Assembly (NCBI RefSeq): GCF_008831285.2
Contig: NC_045141.1
Span: forward strand, 24,785,315-24,849,314
Reading direction: 5' to 3'
From: Nymphaea colorata
Lineage: Eukaryota; Streptophyta; Magnoliopsida; Nymphaeales; Nymphaeaceae
Length of the DNA: 64,000 nt
Position numbers and translations under genes: made by a program. Position 1 is the stretch's first letter. Each line of letters begins with the position of its first letter. The notes beneath the pieces were generated by a model that saw nothing but the letters and a program-made list of their open reading frames with translations, did no database searches and was not told the origin of the DNA. Below are positions 1-12,170 of the stretch, piece by piece.

Positions 1-182
1 CTGCGTGTATTGCAATTGGAAGGCCAATGTTAAGATATGGTGTAGCTGTAATCGAAGTGCAGTTTATAAGTGTCCAAGTAACTAAATCTTACACTGTCAA
101 TGGCGTTCCATGTAAGACCTTCACAAATGTTTTGCCTATCCCTTTTTGAAGAAAATAAACTGCTTTCTCTTGTTCTTCTAAG
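1..182 (+). other. Left-edge sequence upstream of ABCI11 exon
   Basis: This stretch ends in the acceptor of the first recognisable ABCI11 exon (AG at 181-182). Frame 2 from base 2 is open for about 27 codons and is Cys-rich and basic, which would suit the end of a plastid transit peptide. I could not place a donor in the phase that the next exon needs, so it is not annotated as coding. Confidence 0.4.
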
Positions 183-2862
183 GTAAAGGATCTATCTTAT
201 CGACCTCCTGGGACTGAACAAAACATCTTGAGCGGAATCAGTTTTTCTCTACCCGAGAAGAGGTAAATGCTGTCTCTCTTATCTTAGGAAGTACTTGCAT
301 GCACCACTTAGACGAGTTTACATGGAATACCCTGTACTCCGTATCCAATATTCCCATCTGATCACATATTCTTAGATAGTAATAGCACATTAAAATGGTT
401 CTATGTTGCTCTATTCATATTTTGTGGTTGCTTTTTTGTTGTTTGTGCAGCTTAGGATTGATATATGGACGGAGTGGTAGCGGTAAAACTACCCTATTGC
501 AGGCTTGTTTCTAGCTATATGTTTGTTTGGATGTGCTTCAAATGAAGGGGCCATACTTTTGATAACTTCTTTTATTCAATATTCAGATTCTTGCTGGATT
601 GTCAAAGCCCACATCAGGTTCTGTTTGCAAAAGGACATTTAGTAATGGAGAACTAAGTCAAGTTCCTGTTGAACTCTCATCTGAAAAAGTAGGCATTGTT
701 TTTCAATTCCCGGAGAGGTATTACGAATAAATACTTTCCTTGGGTTTTTGTTATTTTGACCTTCTCACTTCTCTAGAGATTGAAATGATATGCTAAGAAA
801 CGAAGTATTTTTGAAAAGGCATAAGCCATACTTTCGGCTGTTGAAAAGTGGTTCAGTGCATCTTGTGGGTAGCTGGAGCAATTGAACAGGTCATAATGTG
901 CATAAACAGTTAGGATGAAATATGCATGAGCACAAGATTCAGGTAGCCTGGCATGTGATCTGGCCACTAGATATGAAACATGTAGGTGGATTCTGCAAAT
1001 GAAACCAAGAAGAAAGCACCACTAAGTGTAAGAGTAAATTATATAATTTATTTCTTCAACATAATGCGTCTCACTTTAGATGTTGTACTCATTGCTGAGT
1101 GAATCCTTCTGATGTTGCAAACAATTCATCTGCACCATAATATGGTTTTTATTTGTAAGCCAACTCATACTAATGAGGCCGAAGGGATATTCGGGCAACA
1201 TAAACAGATGGATGTGATGAGGTAAAAACTGAAAGGCCTTTTCTTCTATAACGGAAGACTCTGCTTGTGGCTGGTGATTTTGTTCTCATGATCAAGACTT
1301 TGATATATGAATGGTTAGAATGTGAAAGTGTGAACTACTTGAGTTATCTGTCATGTTGCGGTTCCTGTTTATTTGGGCTCTAGAGCTAAATGTGTGTCTT
1401 GAACCTTCCATGTATAGGTACTTTCTAACTGATAAGGTTCTCGAGGAAATGCTGTTTGGTTGGCCGCGGCATAGCAGTGATCTGTCATCAAGAGAACAGC
1501 TGGCATTGAGGCTTCAAGCTGTTATTCATGCGGTATGGACATTTCGCAATATATATTTTCTAACTGTTGTTCCGTGATTGCTGAACCAAATAAACTTCTC
1601 TAGTTCGTTATCACAAGATTATAGGTCATTTGTGTTTTGGTGTACGCATTATTTAGTTTCTATCCATCATATGAATTTGACATAAACTGCATGATTTTCT
1701 TTTGAGGGTAAGCACCCTTTGCTATAGATCATTGTATTCAAGTTGTCAGTTCCTATGGCATTGTCTCTATAGTAGTTCAATTTGGCAGGTTGGTTTAAGT
1801 GGGATAGCACTGGATGAAGATCCTCTGTCACTTAGTGGTGGTTACAAACGCCGTCTTGCCTTGGCTGTTCAATTAGTAAGAATTACTTTGAAAAATTATC
1901 GCATATTTTGCTTAATTTGATTTTTTAAATAGTATGTCTTATTTGGTTTCTATTTTGCATAAAATCTGTCACTGTTTTTTTCAGATTCGTATGCCAGACC
2001 TATTACTTTTGGATGAGCCTCTTGCTGGCCTTGGTGAGACATGCCATTTGAATTGGTTCAATTCTCAGTTCTGATCTCTCTCTCTCTCTCTCTCTCTCCT
2101 GAATATGGTGCCATTGGTTTTGCCTTCCATGTTTGAGATTAGATTGGCAGGCACGAGCTGATGTTGTGAAGTTGCTGAAGAATCTGAAGAAAGAGCTAAC
2201 TATACTTGTTGTGAGCCATGATCTGAAGTATGTCAGCAATTTTTTCGGAATATGTACTCTTCATTTAAGTCATTAAGCATGTTTTGGTTAGTGCTGCATC
2301 ATAGTTGGATGTTCACAAACCAAATAGGTTGGTCTCCCTAACATGAGATTCTATAATTTATTGTTATTGGTGTCGCTGGCTTAAACTTCTTTCCAGTTTT
2401 CCAAGTCTGTGTGCTTGCGTGTGGAACCATTGCACTTGGGTGTAGGCACAGGTGCGGAGCAATTTCAAAAAGCTTGGATGACATGAGATCAATAAGATGC
2501 AAAATATAAGTTTGTTGTGTCCAATCTTGTCCCGCATCCACACCCATGTCTAGCCGTTTTGACATGGGTATTGTGTGTTCATGTAACGTAGGCATAGAAT
2601 GAGTAGAGTTGTTCTTGAGCTTATTCCTATGGTTTATTGTAGTAATATGGTTATCTATCTACAAGCTTATTCCAATGGTTTATTTCAGTAAATATGATCA
2701 TCTCTCTACAATGTATGGATTTTATGGTTCCAGCAATTTTTTTTACTTTTTTCGGTGACATTGCTTCTTATTGTTAATTTCAGAGAATTAGCACCTGTGG
2801 TGGATAAGTCATGGAAAATGGAAATGGGAGGAATCATAAAAGAAGCGCCACTGCCGAATTAA
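183..2862 (+). CDS. ABCI11: Chloroplast ABC transporter I family ATPase (ABCI11/NAP14 type), 5'-partial
   Basis: Soluble ABC ATPase of the ECF/cobalt-type subfamily, plastid-located in Arabidopsis (NAP14) and linked to metal or iron homeostasis. Eight exons are seen: 183-262, 451-502, 587-717, 1418-1532, 1789-1875, 1985-2033, 2143-2227 and 2784-2862, together 678 nt (225 aa plus stop), with phases that agree throughout. All nucleotide-binding motifs are present in order: Walker A GRSGSGKT, Q-loop VFQFPE, signature LSGGYKRRLALAVQL, Walker B LLLLDEP, D-loop AGLD and H-loop SHD. The family is about 280 aa, so roughly 50 N-terminal residues including the transit peptide are missing; they lie in an exon at or beyond the left edge. 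The intron after 502 starts with GC instead of GT. The 1876-1984 and 2034-2142 introns are short, and the latter holds a CT microsatellite. The family call is firm; the substrate is not shown by the sequence. Confidence 0.93.
2074..2099. repeat. (CT)n microsatellite in ABCI11 intron
   Basis: About 13 uninterrupted CT units inside the short intron between the Walker B/D-loop exon and the H-loop exon. It forms the pyrimidine-rich part of the intron, 44 nt upstream of the acceptor. Confidence 0.9.
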
Positions 2863-4683
2863 TCCTCTTGTTCTTGTCTGCAGTGGCCTAAGAAATTTTT
2901 TGTCAGAATCTAGTCTATTTTATCACAGTTACCGCTGATATTAAGTTGATATATTTTTGTCATTAATTTCCGGTTTGCGTCAAGTTGCGAAACTTTTGTG
3001 GCATCGGCAGGTGTTCTCCTTGGAGCTTGAAGAGGTTGTAGACTTGCTTAATGGATAATGCCAACATGTCTTAACAAATCAGCTGAAGCCTGTGTCAGGC
3101 CTGATCCCTAGAGCTCACAAGCTAAAACCTGGTTGAGTTGCCGAGCTCGTGAGCTAGTTCAGAGATTAGTGACGTCACTGCATTAGCATGTATTGTGTTT
3201 ACTTATTCCTTTAGTTACCAACTATTTTTTCACTTAAACATTGAGAAATCTTAGTGAACAGTTTTTACTTAAATGCAGCCCATCAGCACGTACGCATTAG
3301 TTACTCAGGTAGCTTCCTCACCTTCTTGCAGATGTGGCACGGGTCCATGGTATCTCGTGTGTCTCTAGCTTCATCGTGAGTCGTGACAGGCGGAAAGGGA
3401 CTAGCCGCTTCTTTTGTACGCATGCTGGTGGGGCAAATATTTCTGCTATAGTGGTTGCCTTTCATCTTTTTCATGTTCTATTTCATGAGAAGATGAGTCT
3501 TAGAATCCCAATAGCTGGGTGGATTTTATCTATCTTTACAATCCAAAGATTGCACTTTGTTGTATGCCTCCCGACTCCTCACGACTTGGTGTCAAATTTT
3601 CTTGAGCCTGAGTTCTACGCTACCAGCCATCTGTTGGACCCAAGCAGCAACTGGATCTGAATCAGGTTGTCTTCGAGTAAGATAACACCTTTTGCAAGGC
3701 AAAGACCGAGTTGTTGCCATTTGGTGAAAGCAAATAGATGGAAGCGTCAGTACATAAGAGCTCTGCAGACTAGTTTGGTGAGTCGTCTCCAGCCACACTC
3801 ATGCTCGGATAATATGAGGAGATCAATGCCTGGAATTTACGTAACAGCAACGATCATCTCGCACGGTCTGTGTGACGTGAAGATCGTGCTATGATCGGGC
3901 ATACGTTTAGGTTTTTGCTACCAGTTCAAGGCACCTGGTGATCCTGTTAAATCGTCAAAAACAACCGCCTGCTTGATGGCTGTGTTATTTGATCTTTAAT
4001 ATGAATCCTGAATCTCTCCAAGAATGGATTTCTATGGGATATAGTGGCATCATTTCGAATCTTGAAAATATTTACGTAGGCTCTAGCCTGTCGCGTCTCC
4101 GACAAGGAACCAAGGTTTCATACCTGGGGATTTGTCTCTCGACATGATTATCTATCGCTAGCGATTTTCAACCTCAAATCCTGATTCATTACTTGTACGA
4201 AAGCCCAGGGGATTTGGTGTAGTGGCTAAGGTAGAGCTTCTCTTTCTTTCTTTCTTTTCTCAAGTGAGTGGGGACATCTCACCACTCTAGTGAAGGCCGA
4301 AATCTCTCCATCTTTCAGGATTTAGGACTGCTTTCGGATTGAAGTGGTGCTTTCATTATACTTCAACTCGTACATCAATGTTTTTTTTTTCTTTTTTTTT
4401 ACAATACATTGAGTTGGCATCTTTGTAATTTAGAATGGAAACTAGCTACCGACCAGGCTTCACCCATTTCATTGCACCAAGTCCCTCATAGATGAGTAGG
4501 ATAGAGTTTACAACACATGAATGTTATGCTCTTTTTAAATCGAAACATGCATGGCCGCTAGAGATTCCTCATCTGTGAAATCGCCATTATATATTTCTCC
4601 TCATTGAAGAGTTCATGGTTAATCTTTGAGCGACAAATCAGCGATATTTGGATTAAGAAAACGTCATGCTCTCATGCCAACAA
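2863..4683. other. Intergenic, ABCI11 3' side to tRNA-Lys
   Basis: Starts with the 3' UTR of ABCI11. A 108-codon open frame at 3334-3660 (+) has no recognisable domain and no flanking splice logic, so I do not call it. A SINE-like fragment lies at about 4264-4376, preceded at 4207-4240 by a short stretch that resembles a tRNA A box. Poly-T tracts occur at 4381-4400. Confidence 0.5.
4264..4376 (-). repeat. Degenerate SINE tail fragment
   Basis: Resembles the tail part of the SINE at 28.9 kb: a GTGAG ... CTCACC stem-like start, then a GTGAAGGCCGAA block, then the same TCTCTCC ... TTTCGGA ... TACTTCAACT order also seen near 25.0 kb. It is diverged and has no clear target duplication. Orientation is inferred from the 28.9 kb copy. 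Confidence 0.5.
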
Positions 4684-4756
4684 GCCCGTCTAGCTCAGTC
4701 GGTAGAGCGCAAGGCTCTTAACCTTGTGGTCGTGGGTTCGAGCCCCACGGTGGGCG
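4684..4756 (+). tRNA. tRNA-Lys (CUU)
   Basis: A 73-nt cloverleaf: acceptor stem GCCCGTC/GGTGGGC with discriminator G, D arm with AGTCGGTA loop, anticodon loop CTCTTAA giving anticodon CUU, and a canonical T loop TTCGAGC between GTGGG and CCCAC. There is no intron and no encoded CCA, as expected for a eukaryotic nuclear gene. A T-rich stretch that could end Pol III transcription starts about 15 nt downstream. All stems pair, so it looks functional. Confidence 0.96.
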
Positions 4757-5832
4757 TTTATGTATTCTTTTACGTCAATTTTTTGTCTCTTTTGAACAAA
4801 ATTACACGAAGTTTTTTTAAAAAGGGGCCTTTCGCCAACATGCTATGCAATCTCATTCACGCTTCCGGTTAACCTGTAAGAAATTTTTAATTTTACTTTA
4901 ATGCTTGACATTGTGGCTTGTAAAATAGCACATAAGAGTGTCCTACTTTCTGATCACGAGGTCGACATGCATGGGCGTGCCATCACCCTGGAACTCGCGC
5001 TGAAGGTGCAAAATCCATAAGCATGGCCAATTTGGCTGGGATGTCAGAACGTATCGAGAAATTTAAGGGAAAGGAAGATCCCCAGCGCAGTGCAGTCTGA
5101 TTGATTATTTCAGCCATGAGCACGTTATTTTTGCAAACACGTATGCTATCAATCTGCATGGCCGAAAACCTAAGAATGACACACTTTTCAGCGTGACACG
5201 GATTTTATAACTGTATAGAAATCCATTATCTAAGTTTCTAGTTTATACTATCCTTACCCATACATGATCTCTATGCTGGGTTATTAGGTTTTGGACCGAC
5301 ATCCCAGTCATGAGCGTATCGTCCTCCTTGGGTTCCCTTGAACCTGACCTGGTCACTCAAACATCACAATTCTTTTTTATGTAAGAGATGATTTACTTGA
5401 GGGCTTAAGAATCAATGGTTTACATTTGTTCAGCTTATATCGGTTTTTTGGATGTAGAGATCACATTGATCATGTTAATTTCGCAAAGACATACTCGTGG
5501 ATATACTATTCAGCTAAAGTATGCGTGGACTCTAGCAAGATTCCACAAGGTACTTGAATGAAATCGAAAATGTTGCTCTATTAGTTACAGCATGAGTTCA
5601 AAACATGCACCAGGTCACAAGCCAACATATTCCCCAGGGTCACCCACCACCTGCAGGTGATGAAATTGAAAAATCATACAAAATCTGAAAATTTATGGTG
5701 TACTAGTGTTACATACATGCTCACTTAAGATGTTACAAGCTAGCTGGAGCGAAAGGATGCACCACTTACATTACTTCAGTCAATGACATCAGTCAGACAT
5801 GAAATATGGAACTATAATTCGTTCACATTTAG
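4757..5832. other. Intergenic, tRNA-Lys to shugoshin 3' end
   Basis: Nothing gene-like is seen. The distal part (about 5650-5832) is the likely 3' UTR of the shugoshin gene on the minus strand. Confidence 0.5.
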
Positions 5833-7651
5833 TTAGCCATCTCTTCTCAGTTTAGTCTTCAGTGGCATCTCTTTATAACTGACGACCTTCTGGGATGCTC
5901 TACGGGCTGGCCTAGCCATTGATGATCTCCTTGGTGGTGACTTTTTCTCAACTGGTTTGTTCGACTCCATGGTACTTCCTCCTTTCTCTTCTTTTTCTTC
6001 GACTTTTTCTTCGACTTTTTCTTCAACTTTTGTTTCATTGACAACAGCCTTATCACATTTAGGTTCAATACCTTCAATTGACGAGGAGCTTAATGAAATA
6101 GAGACATCTTCTTGTTGCATAGGATCATCAACTTGTAAATCTGATTGAGAAGTCAACTCAGTCTTCTTAGATTGGTCTGTTTCTCGTGGTTCTTCACGCT
6201 TAATGATGCTGGATCGCCTTCGCACACAAATTCTGGTTTACAGAACATGAATTGATATCATGGCTCCCTCCAAAAGAATAAAAATTTGAAAGCACTCACC
6301 TTTTACTATCTGTGCATCCTCGGGTCGCTGCCTGGCCAGTACTAGAAGGAATTTGTGCTGCGAAAACCACAAGAGATGATTAACAAGTTGAAAGGCAAAC
6401 ATGCCACGTTTGATCACACACCATGAAGGGTATCTTACATGGGATTCTGGATGGACGCCTTTGATTTTGATTTGGTAGCTTCGGCTTTTCAAGTTCAGAC
6501 TCCTGACAACAAATGTTTCAAGGACACTAAATATTAGTAACGACATAAATAAAGCCAAAATAAGAGGGAAAGAAGTAACAAATGAGTGTGTAGGAAAATG
6601 GGAACATTCTACCTTCAGGCTATCGCTGCTCCTCTTAGAATGATCAGACATATTTTTTTTCACTTGCCCCTAGATGTGAAAAATGGGTTCAAAATTTGAA
6701 ATACACAATGCAGTATCTTAAAAGCTGGAAGCAATGTGGAATACTGACCTCAAGTTCCAGTATCTTTGCTTTAAGCATTCCTGACATAATACCAAATTCA
6801 TGTTGCTGTAACTTGAGCTGAAAATTGAAATCAGTTAAGAAATATATTATTTCTTTCTACATTTTTCAAAATAAAGTCTGATACTCAAACTGACTGGTAA
6901 ATGCAAAAGCATGAAAAAATTGTAAGATTTTCAAATTTGTCTTGTTCTTTCTCCTGACATAATGCCAAAATCATGTTGCCATAAATTGAGCTGAAAAATG
7001 AAATCAACTACAGATATATTGACTTTCTATTTCAATTTTCAAGTTAAAATCTGTTACATAAACTGACTGGTATGAAAAATTTGTACGAATTTCAAAATTG
7101 CCTTTCTCACTGTCTTGTCTCTCTCCCTCTCTATGTGTACATGTTAGACACAAACTCTTGACTTAGTCTTATACATAGTTGGCAAACTGAGTGAGTCGAC
7201 CCAGGGATATTGCCTTATTTGACTCAGATAAGCTAGAAGTTGGGTCATGATCCAGGACCTGACCCATCTAAACTCAAGCTTTAGAAAATCAGCCCTCAAT
7301 CATTCGGATCATTAAAATGCTAAACTGGCTCGAGATTACTCAAGTCTGGTCTGATCCGATTTGCAATGAAACATTACATTAGTTTGTTCTATATTGTTTC
7401 AAGTGTCCGATTTTCCACTTAAAACTGACTCATGCAGTCGTTTATCATAAGCTACGAAACCCTTCACATCCGATGCTGAACGCAGAGGGGCAATGGATAT
7501 GCTAGAGATCAAATGCAGAAGGATGAGCTGGCACCATCCTTCCACCAGTGTCACCATCCTGCAATTGCTGTCCACAGGTCTCTCTCTCTCTCTAGTCCTA
7601 GGACCAGGGTTTCCAACCACCCCAAAAATTTAGGGGTCACGTCGCTGGATG

Positions 7652-7683
<32 letters not shown>

Positions 7684-10001
7684 AACTACATCCTTTTGGT
7701 TGTTGTAACTGTAATATGATGCAAGTGTTTTCTGTACAAAAACTATAAGCTTTGAGTTGCCGAGCCTTTTTTTTATGGACTTAAGTTTTAACTGCAATCA
7801 TGTTCATTTATTTCAGTTGATTCTCAACTTTATTTTATCTGATTCCTCATTTCAGCATAAATCCTTCCTGTGTTCACTATCCAGTTGTTCTCAGTTAGTA
7901 CTGTCGGAGAACTACCTGATTTCTCATTTCAATTCAAATCAAGTACTTGCTAGTTAGTACACTCGTCTGGTCTCATGAGAGACATGCTCCATAGTTCATT
8001 CCAGAATCCACTTGTTCTTGGTTATTGGACGTTAATTATTATTGTATAGATGTATAATTATAATTTGTGTTCAATGTTCATAAAATATGGTTATTTGATT
8101 GCATATTCTTCATAGTTACTTATTATTTTAATGTTCACCATCTTCATTGATTTTTAACGAAAACACACTATCAAAATTTATGACCTGCCTGTTGAGTCGA
8201 TGGTCTGGTCGTCAGCCAGATCCAAGTCTGATTCATGGGCTTATCCATATGGTTTTATATCTGAAACTACTTTCACACTACACAACACGTTTACCATATA
8301 TAATATGTTTCAATGGTCCAGATGCATTGCATCAATTTTAAAGCCAAGTCAGTTCTAGGTGTTTCAAAAGATCATCATATGTCACCACCACATGCAGAAC
8401 TTCATCAGCATCCTCATCAACATACATAATGCTATGTTCACAACCTCACTTCCTTAAATGGCTTTTGGTAAATGGTAAACCTACATCTTTATAACATGCG
8501 GCATGGATTGGGATTGAATCAAAACCACCATGTTGAATGACAAGATTATTTGCAGATTTCAAGAAATTCAAAGTCAAAGACAAAGTAATAGGAGATTAGG
8601 AGGAGAACAGAGGTTATACCCAACTATATGTATGCATGGTTTCTTTGCTAACTTCATCACATTTAGAAAGATATCCCAAATATGACAGCAACTTAAAACA
8701 ATAAAACTGAAAATTAGGGAGACAAATTACTTATCAATGTCTGAAATCAACAATGTATCTGATTCTGGGTTAGACAATGCTACTCATATGATGGTTGTCT
8801 CTGACTGTAAGTATATGGACAAGAGAATATGTAGTTGACACTTGATTCAAATGACTACCACAAATCCTATGAATCATCCAAGAGAACAAGAACAGAAAGA
8901 TCAAGGAGAAAACTGTGCAGGAGTTTTCACACCAACTATAATAGTAAGGTAGTGCACTGCTACTAACACAACAGTATAGCAATAGTAGCATCGTATGGCG
9001 ACTTAAAGAACTCCATAAAATAAACGAACGAAAGGACAAAAGCTAGAAGATGATTTGAGGAAGTAACAGCACGAAAATATATGAGGAAAGCTCTAAAAAA
9101 AAGGATAAAGAAAAGCATACCTTATCTTTACCAATATTAAGCTCCTGTGAGAACGACAAGCACAGCGTAAGCCATCAATTATGCATACCAAGGGAGGCAT
9201 TAAAAAAAGTAAAAGGAAAAAAGAAGTCAAGTATTTGCTGCACAAACCGCGAGGAGCTGACTATTTGATTGAGCGAGCTGCCAATTTTGCTGAGTGATTT
9301 TTACCAAGTTCTCTTTAAGTTTCTGAACATCAAGGCTGCGTATCTCGATGATCCTACTGTTAAATGCTAAGGAAATAATTGGAGTTTGAGACATTGTTAG
9401 TAAATGCACGAATTTGCCAAGTAACCGAAAATTTAGTTAACCGACAAAGAATTAGGTTAAAAATTAAACTGAAAGATAAAAAATTTCTGGATACTCTCTC
9501 TCTGCTATAGCTCTTAGCATTGTGGCATTTTCCTGGAAGCACATACACCAACAAAAATCTTCATTCAATCAAGAGATCAAAGACAAGCCCAGTGCTTAAA
9601 TTAAACAAACAAGAACACGGGTTACCTTTCGCAGCTTTTCGATGATTTCCCTCTCGGCCGCAGAGAACACGAACATGTTGTCGTCCTTAAGCGTGGACTT
9701 CACATTTTGGGTAACGTTCGTTATGTCGCAGAGCCGTCTCGCAGAGGGAGAGCGGTTGCAACTCGAGCTCTTCACGGCGTTCAACGTCCCCACTACACAT
9801 TTCTCAAATTTGAGACGTCAAGAAATTCGAGAACCCTAAACTCAAATCCCTAAAACAAAAACCCACGGCAAAAGGGGAGAGAAGAGGATGGGTGATGGAT
9901 TCGAGAAGAACAACACAAACCTTTGAACCCACATGCTCTTCAACAGAGAGAGAGAGATAGAGAATACCTGTGGTATTTTCGCGATCAAGAATGGTTGCCA
10001 T
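5833..10001 (-). CDS. SGO: Shugoshin, protector of centromeric cohesion (SGO1/SGO2 type)
   Basis: Plant shugoshins recruit PP2A to centromeres and guard meiotic cohesin (REC8). Ten minus-strand exons: 9968-10001, 9626-9792, 9495-9532, 9248-9356, 9121-9144, 6749-6817, 6613-6669, 6439-6502, 6300-6357 and 5833-6232, together 1020 nt (339 aa), all in phase. Residues 19-34 carry the conserved LCDITN block. Residues about 58-147 form the N-terminal coiled coil, including QNWQLAQSNSQLLAELN. Residues 308-337 are the C-terminal basic shugoshin motif (RRSSMARPARRASQKVVSYK and on), ending two residues before the stop. A KVEEKVEEKVEEK run at 275-287 comes from a 12-nt repeat. The ATG at 10001 is chosen because it splices in frame. 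The 2.3 kb intron (6818-9120) holds a partial copy of exon 6. Family identity is firm; SGO1 versus SGO2 is not resolved. Confidence 0.93.
6779..7108. repeat. Tandem duplication with part of a shugoshin exon
   Basis: Two imperfect direct copies with a period of 173 bp: 6779-6951 and 6952-about 7108. The first contains the acceptor and first 13 codons of shugoshin exon 6 (HEFGIMSG). The second keeps an acceptor and an open reading of LNLWQHDFGIMSG but lacks the rest of the exon and any donor directly after it. The intronic sequence beyond the exon is duplicated as well. Confidence 0.85.
7652..7680. repeat. (CT)n microsatellite in shugoshin intron
   Basis: A run of about 14 CT units within the long fifth intron of the shugoshin gene. 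A shorter, interrupted CT run lies 70 bp to the left (about 7579-7592). Confidence 0.9.
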
Positions 10002-12170
10002 GAGAAGAGAGAAATGAGAAACGCAGGGAAAAGAAACACTCGCTCGCGCGCGGGGGAGGTTGGGGTGATAGAAAAGGGACAAATAAGTAATTCAGGTTTG
10101 GGACGCCACGGCTTTCCGAGCCTCGAACCGAGCCTAATTCAAAACCCAAACATCCCTCCCCCCCCCCCAGATAAAAAAAGGCATGTTTGAATCTCTCATA
10201 CTATATGTCTGAGACAACTCATCCCAGGCATGTTGTCAGCGACAGAGGTTGTCTCGGATACTCTTTCTCCAGTCGGGGTCTTATATAAGAAAAATTGGGT
10301 ATGTTAGACAATAAATCTTGTTTATGATTTGAGCATCCCTACTTGTAGGATTAAATGTCTGAAAAAGTATTACCAGTTGTAGAAACATCCTTAAGGGCAG
10401 GGCTTGTTTGAGAGATGCGAGTCACATCCCACGAGCTGTTTAAGGTATCCTCAAAGTACTAACAAAGGTGCCTAGTTACCCACTTTCTATGCGACCCATA
10501 AGCCAATACAAAAATTAAAGTTAAATTTGGCTTAAAATATGACTTAGCGTCCTTTAGTATTTGTTTGATTGCAGGTATATATTTCTTTCTAAAAGAAGTG
10601 CGTCAAGAGTACAACTTGAGACATTTAATCCACCCCTACAAACATACGTTGGGTAGAATGTCAACTGTTGGTCATGCAGATATTTGATCGAAGGTAAGTC
10701 GCCAAATCCTCCTAATCTAATTTTGTGGAGTCTTATCCTTCTTGTCAAATACCCACTCTTAGCTCTCATTATTGAACAGTCGATAAGAAGTTATCTTAAA
10801 TGGAAGATGTCAAATTCCTCTCTCTCTCTCTTTTTCTCTCACATATATATATATATATATACATGAATGATAGAGACAGACACAAAAGTTGATGCACCTA
10901 TTTGTAAAGAATATACTAAGAATGATCCCCGAATTATAGGTGGTTGATGAAGATCTGCACTATTGTGCAAGAGATAAGAGGCATAGATGCTTCTCGTAGC
11001 ACGGGAAAGGCCTTCTGTTGGTTTGGTGCTTTAATCCGTCTAAAATTTTCACCCCAATCGAGCAAACTATCATATGCTTCACTATGTTCAAGGCCAGAGG
11101 TATAAATTTTTCACCGAATTAAAGTTTTTAAATTTTGACTAAAGCTTAAATATCATTTTTTAAGAACTTTTATATAAAACAAGTGAAATTTTCTAAAATT
11201 TAGATATAAAACATCATACTAACCTCCACCCCATCAAACGGACCAACAAATATTTCACGGGTTGATTACATCATAAAACATTTTCCAATTTCTAGTGCCT
11301 ATGAACGAGCTGTCGCTGTTTGAGTGTTGAAGCAAATTACACAAAGATTGAGCAAATGGGTGTGGAAGCAGCGATGGAGTTTGCACCTTCTTCTCCAACT
11401 TGAAGACTACAAGATGAGTGGTTAAACCACCTACACAAGTGGAAAGAGCTCTTGTGGGCAACGAAACCATGAAGCATACTTCCAACTTCCAAGCATCGTA
11501 TTGCTGAAAAATAAAGCAATTACCAAATTTTTTTTAAAAAAACAACATTTTTTTTTTAATTATTGTCAACAACTATGATTTTTTAATGGATTAAAAAGAA
11601 GCTATCAAGCAGTCTCCGGACTCCGGTCATTAATAATTTCTATTGCCACCACCTAAGCGAACAAGAATCCAGCATTAAATTTCTAATAAGCTTCTCGCTC
11701 GTCAAAAAGAAAGCAAAAAAAAAAATGAAAAAACCTGTCAAAAACAAAAGCAAGTTGATAAAGGAGTTTTCGGGTTATTGAGACTTTTCTGTGGCCGGTA
11801 TTCCTGAATTTTGGTAATTGTTGTGGTCCACATTGAAACCCCTGGTCCAACCAATGGCGTGGAGAGCTGGCTATCGCCGCCCAGCCGTCCATCAAACGAG
11901 TATAATCTTTCGGATGAACGGTGGAGCAGAGGTCCGGACAACCCCCCACCCCAACTTTTTCCGGCTGTTAACACCCGGTGGTCCGTCTGGCTGACCTGTT
12001 TCGCGCGTGAAGGTGGAGGCGGGAAGGAGGGGAAACGGTTACTTCTCTCTTCTGTTAAGGTACTTCTCCCTTCCTCCCTCCCCCTTTCTCTCTCTCTCTC
12101 TCTCCGTCTCTAATTCGAGGTGTAATCTTGTGTAGGTGTTCGTTTGAATCCTTGAAAGGGTATAGTAGGG
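10002..12170. other. Intergenic between divergent shugoshin and ATG8
   Basis: This 2.2 kb holds the promoters and 5' UTRs of both divergently transcribed genes. It has a C-run at about 10159-10168, a CT then TA microsatellite at about 10818-10862, and a CT run at about 12083-12104 in the likely ATG8 5' UTR. A CTTGTGTAG acceptor-like site at about 12128-12136 leaves room for a 5'-UTR intron before the ATG8 start. No coding sequence is recognised. Confidence 0.55.

Noticed and set aside
3334-3660. 108-codon open frame downstream of ABCI11
   Set aside because: No domain is recognised and it overlaps an opposite-strand frame of similar quality. Probably chance.
4207-4240. tRNA-like A-box stretch (GGTGTAGTGGCTAAGG)
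   Set aside because: There is no B box at the proper distance and no cloverleaf. At best it is the head of a decayed SINE.
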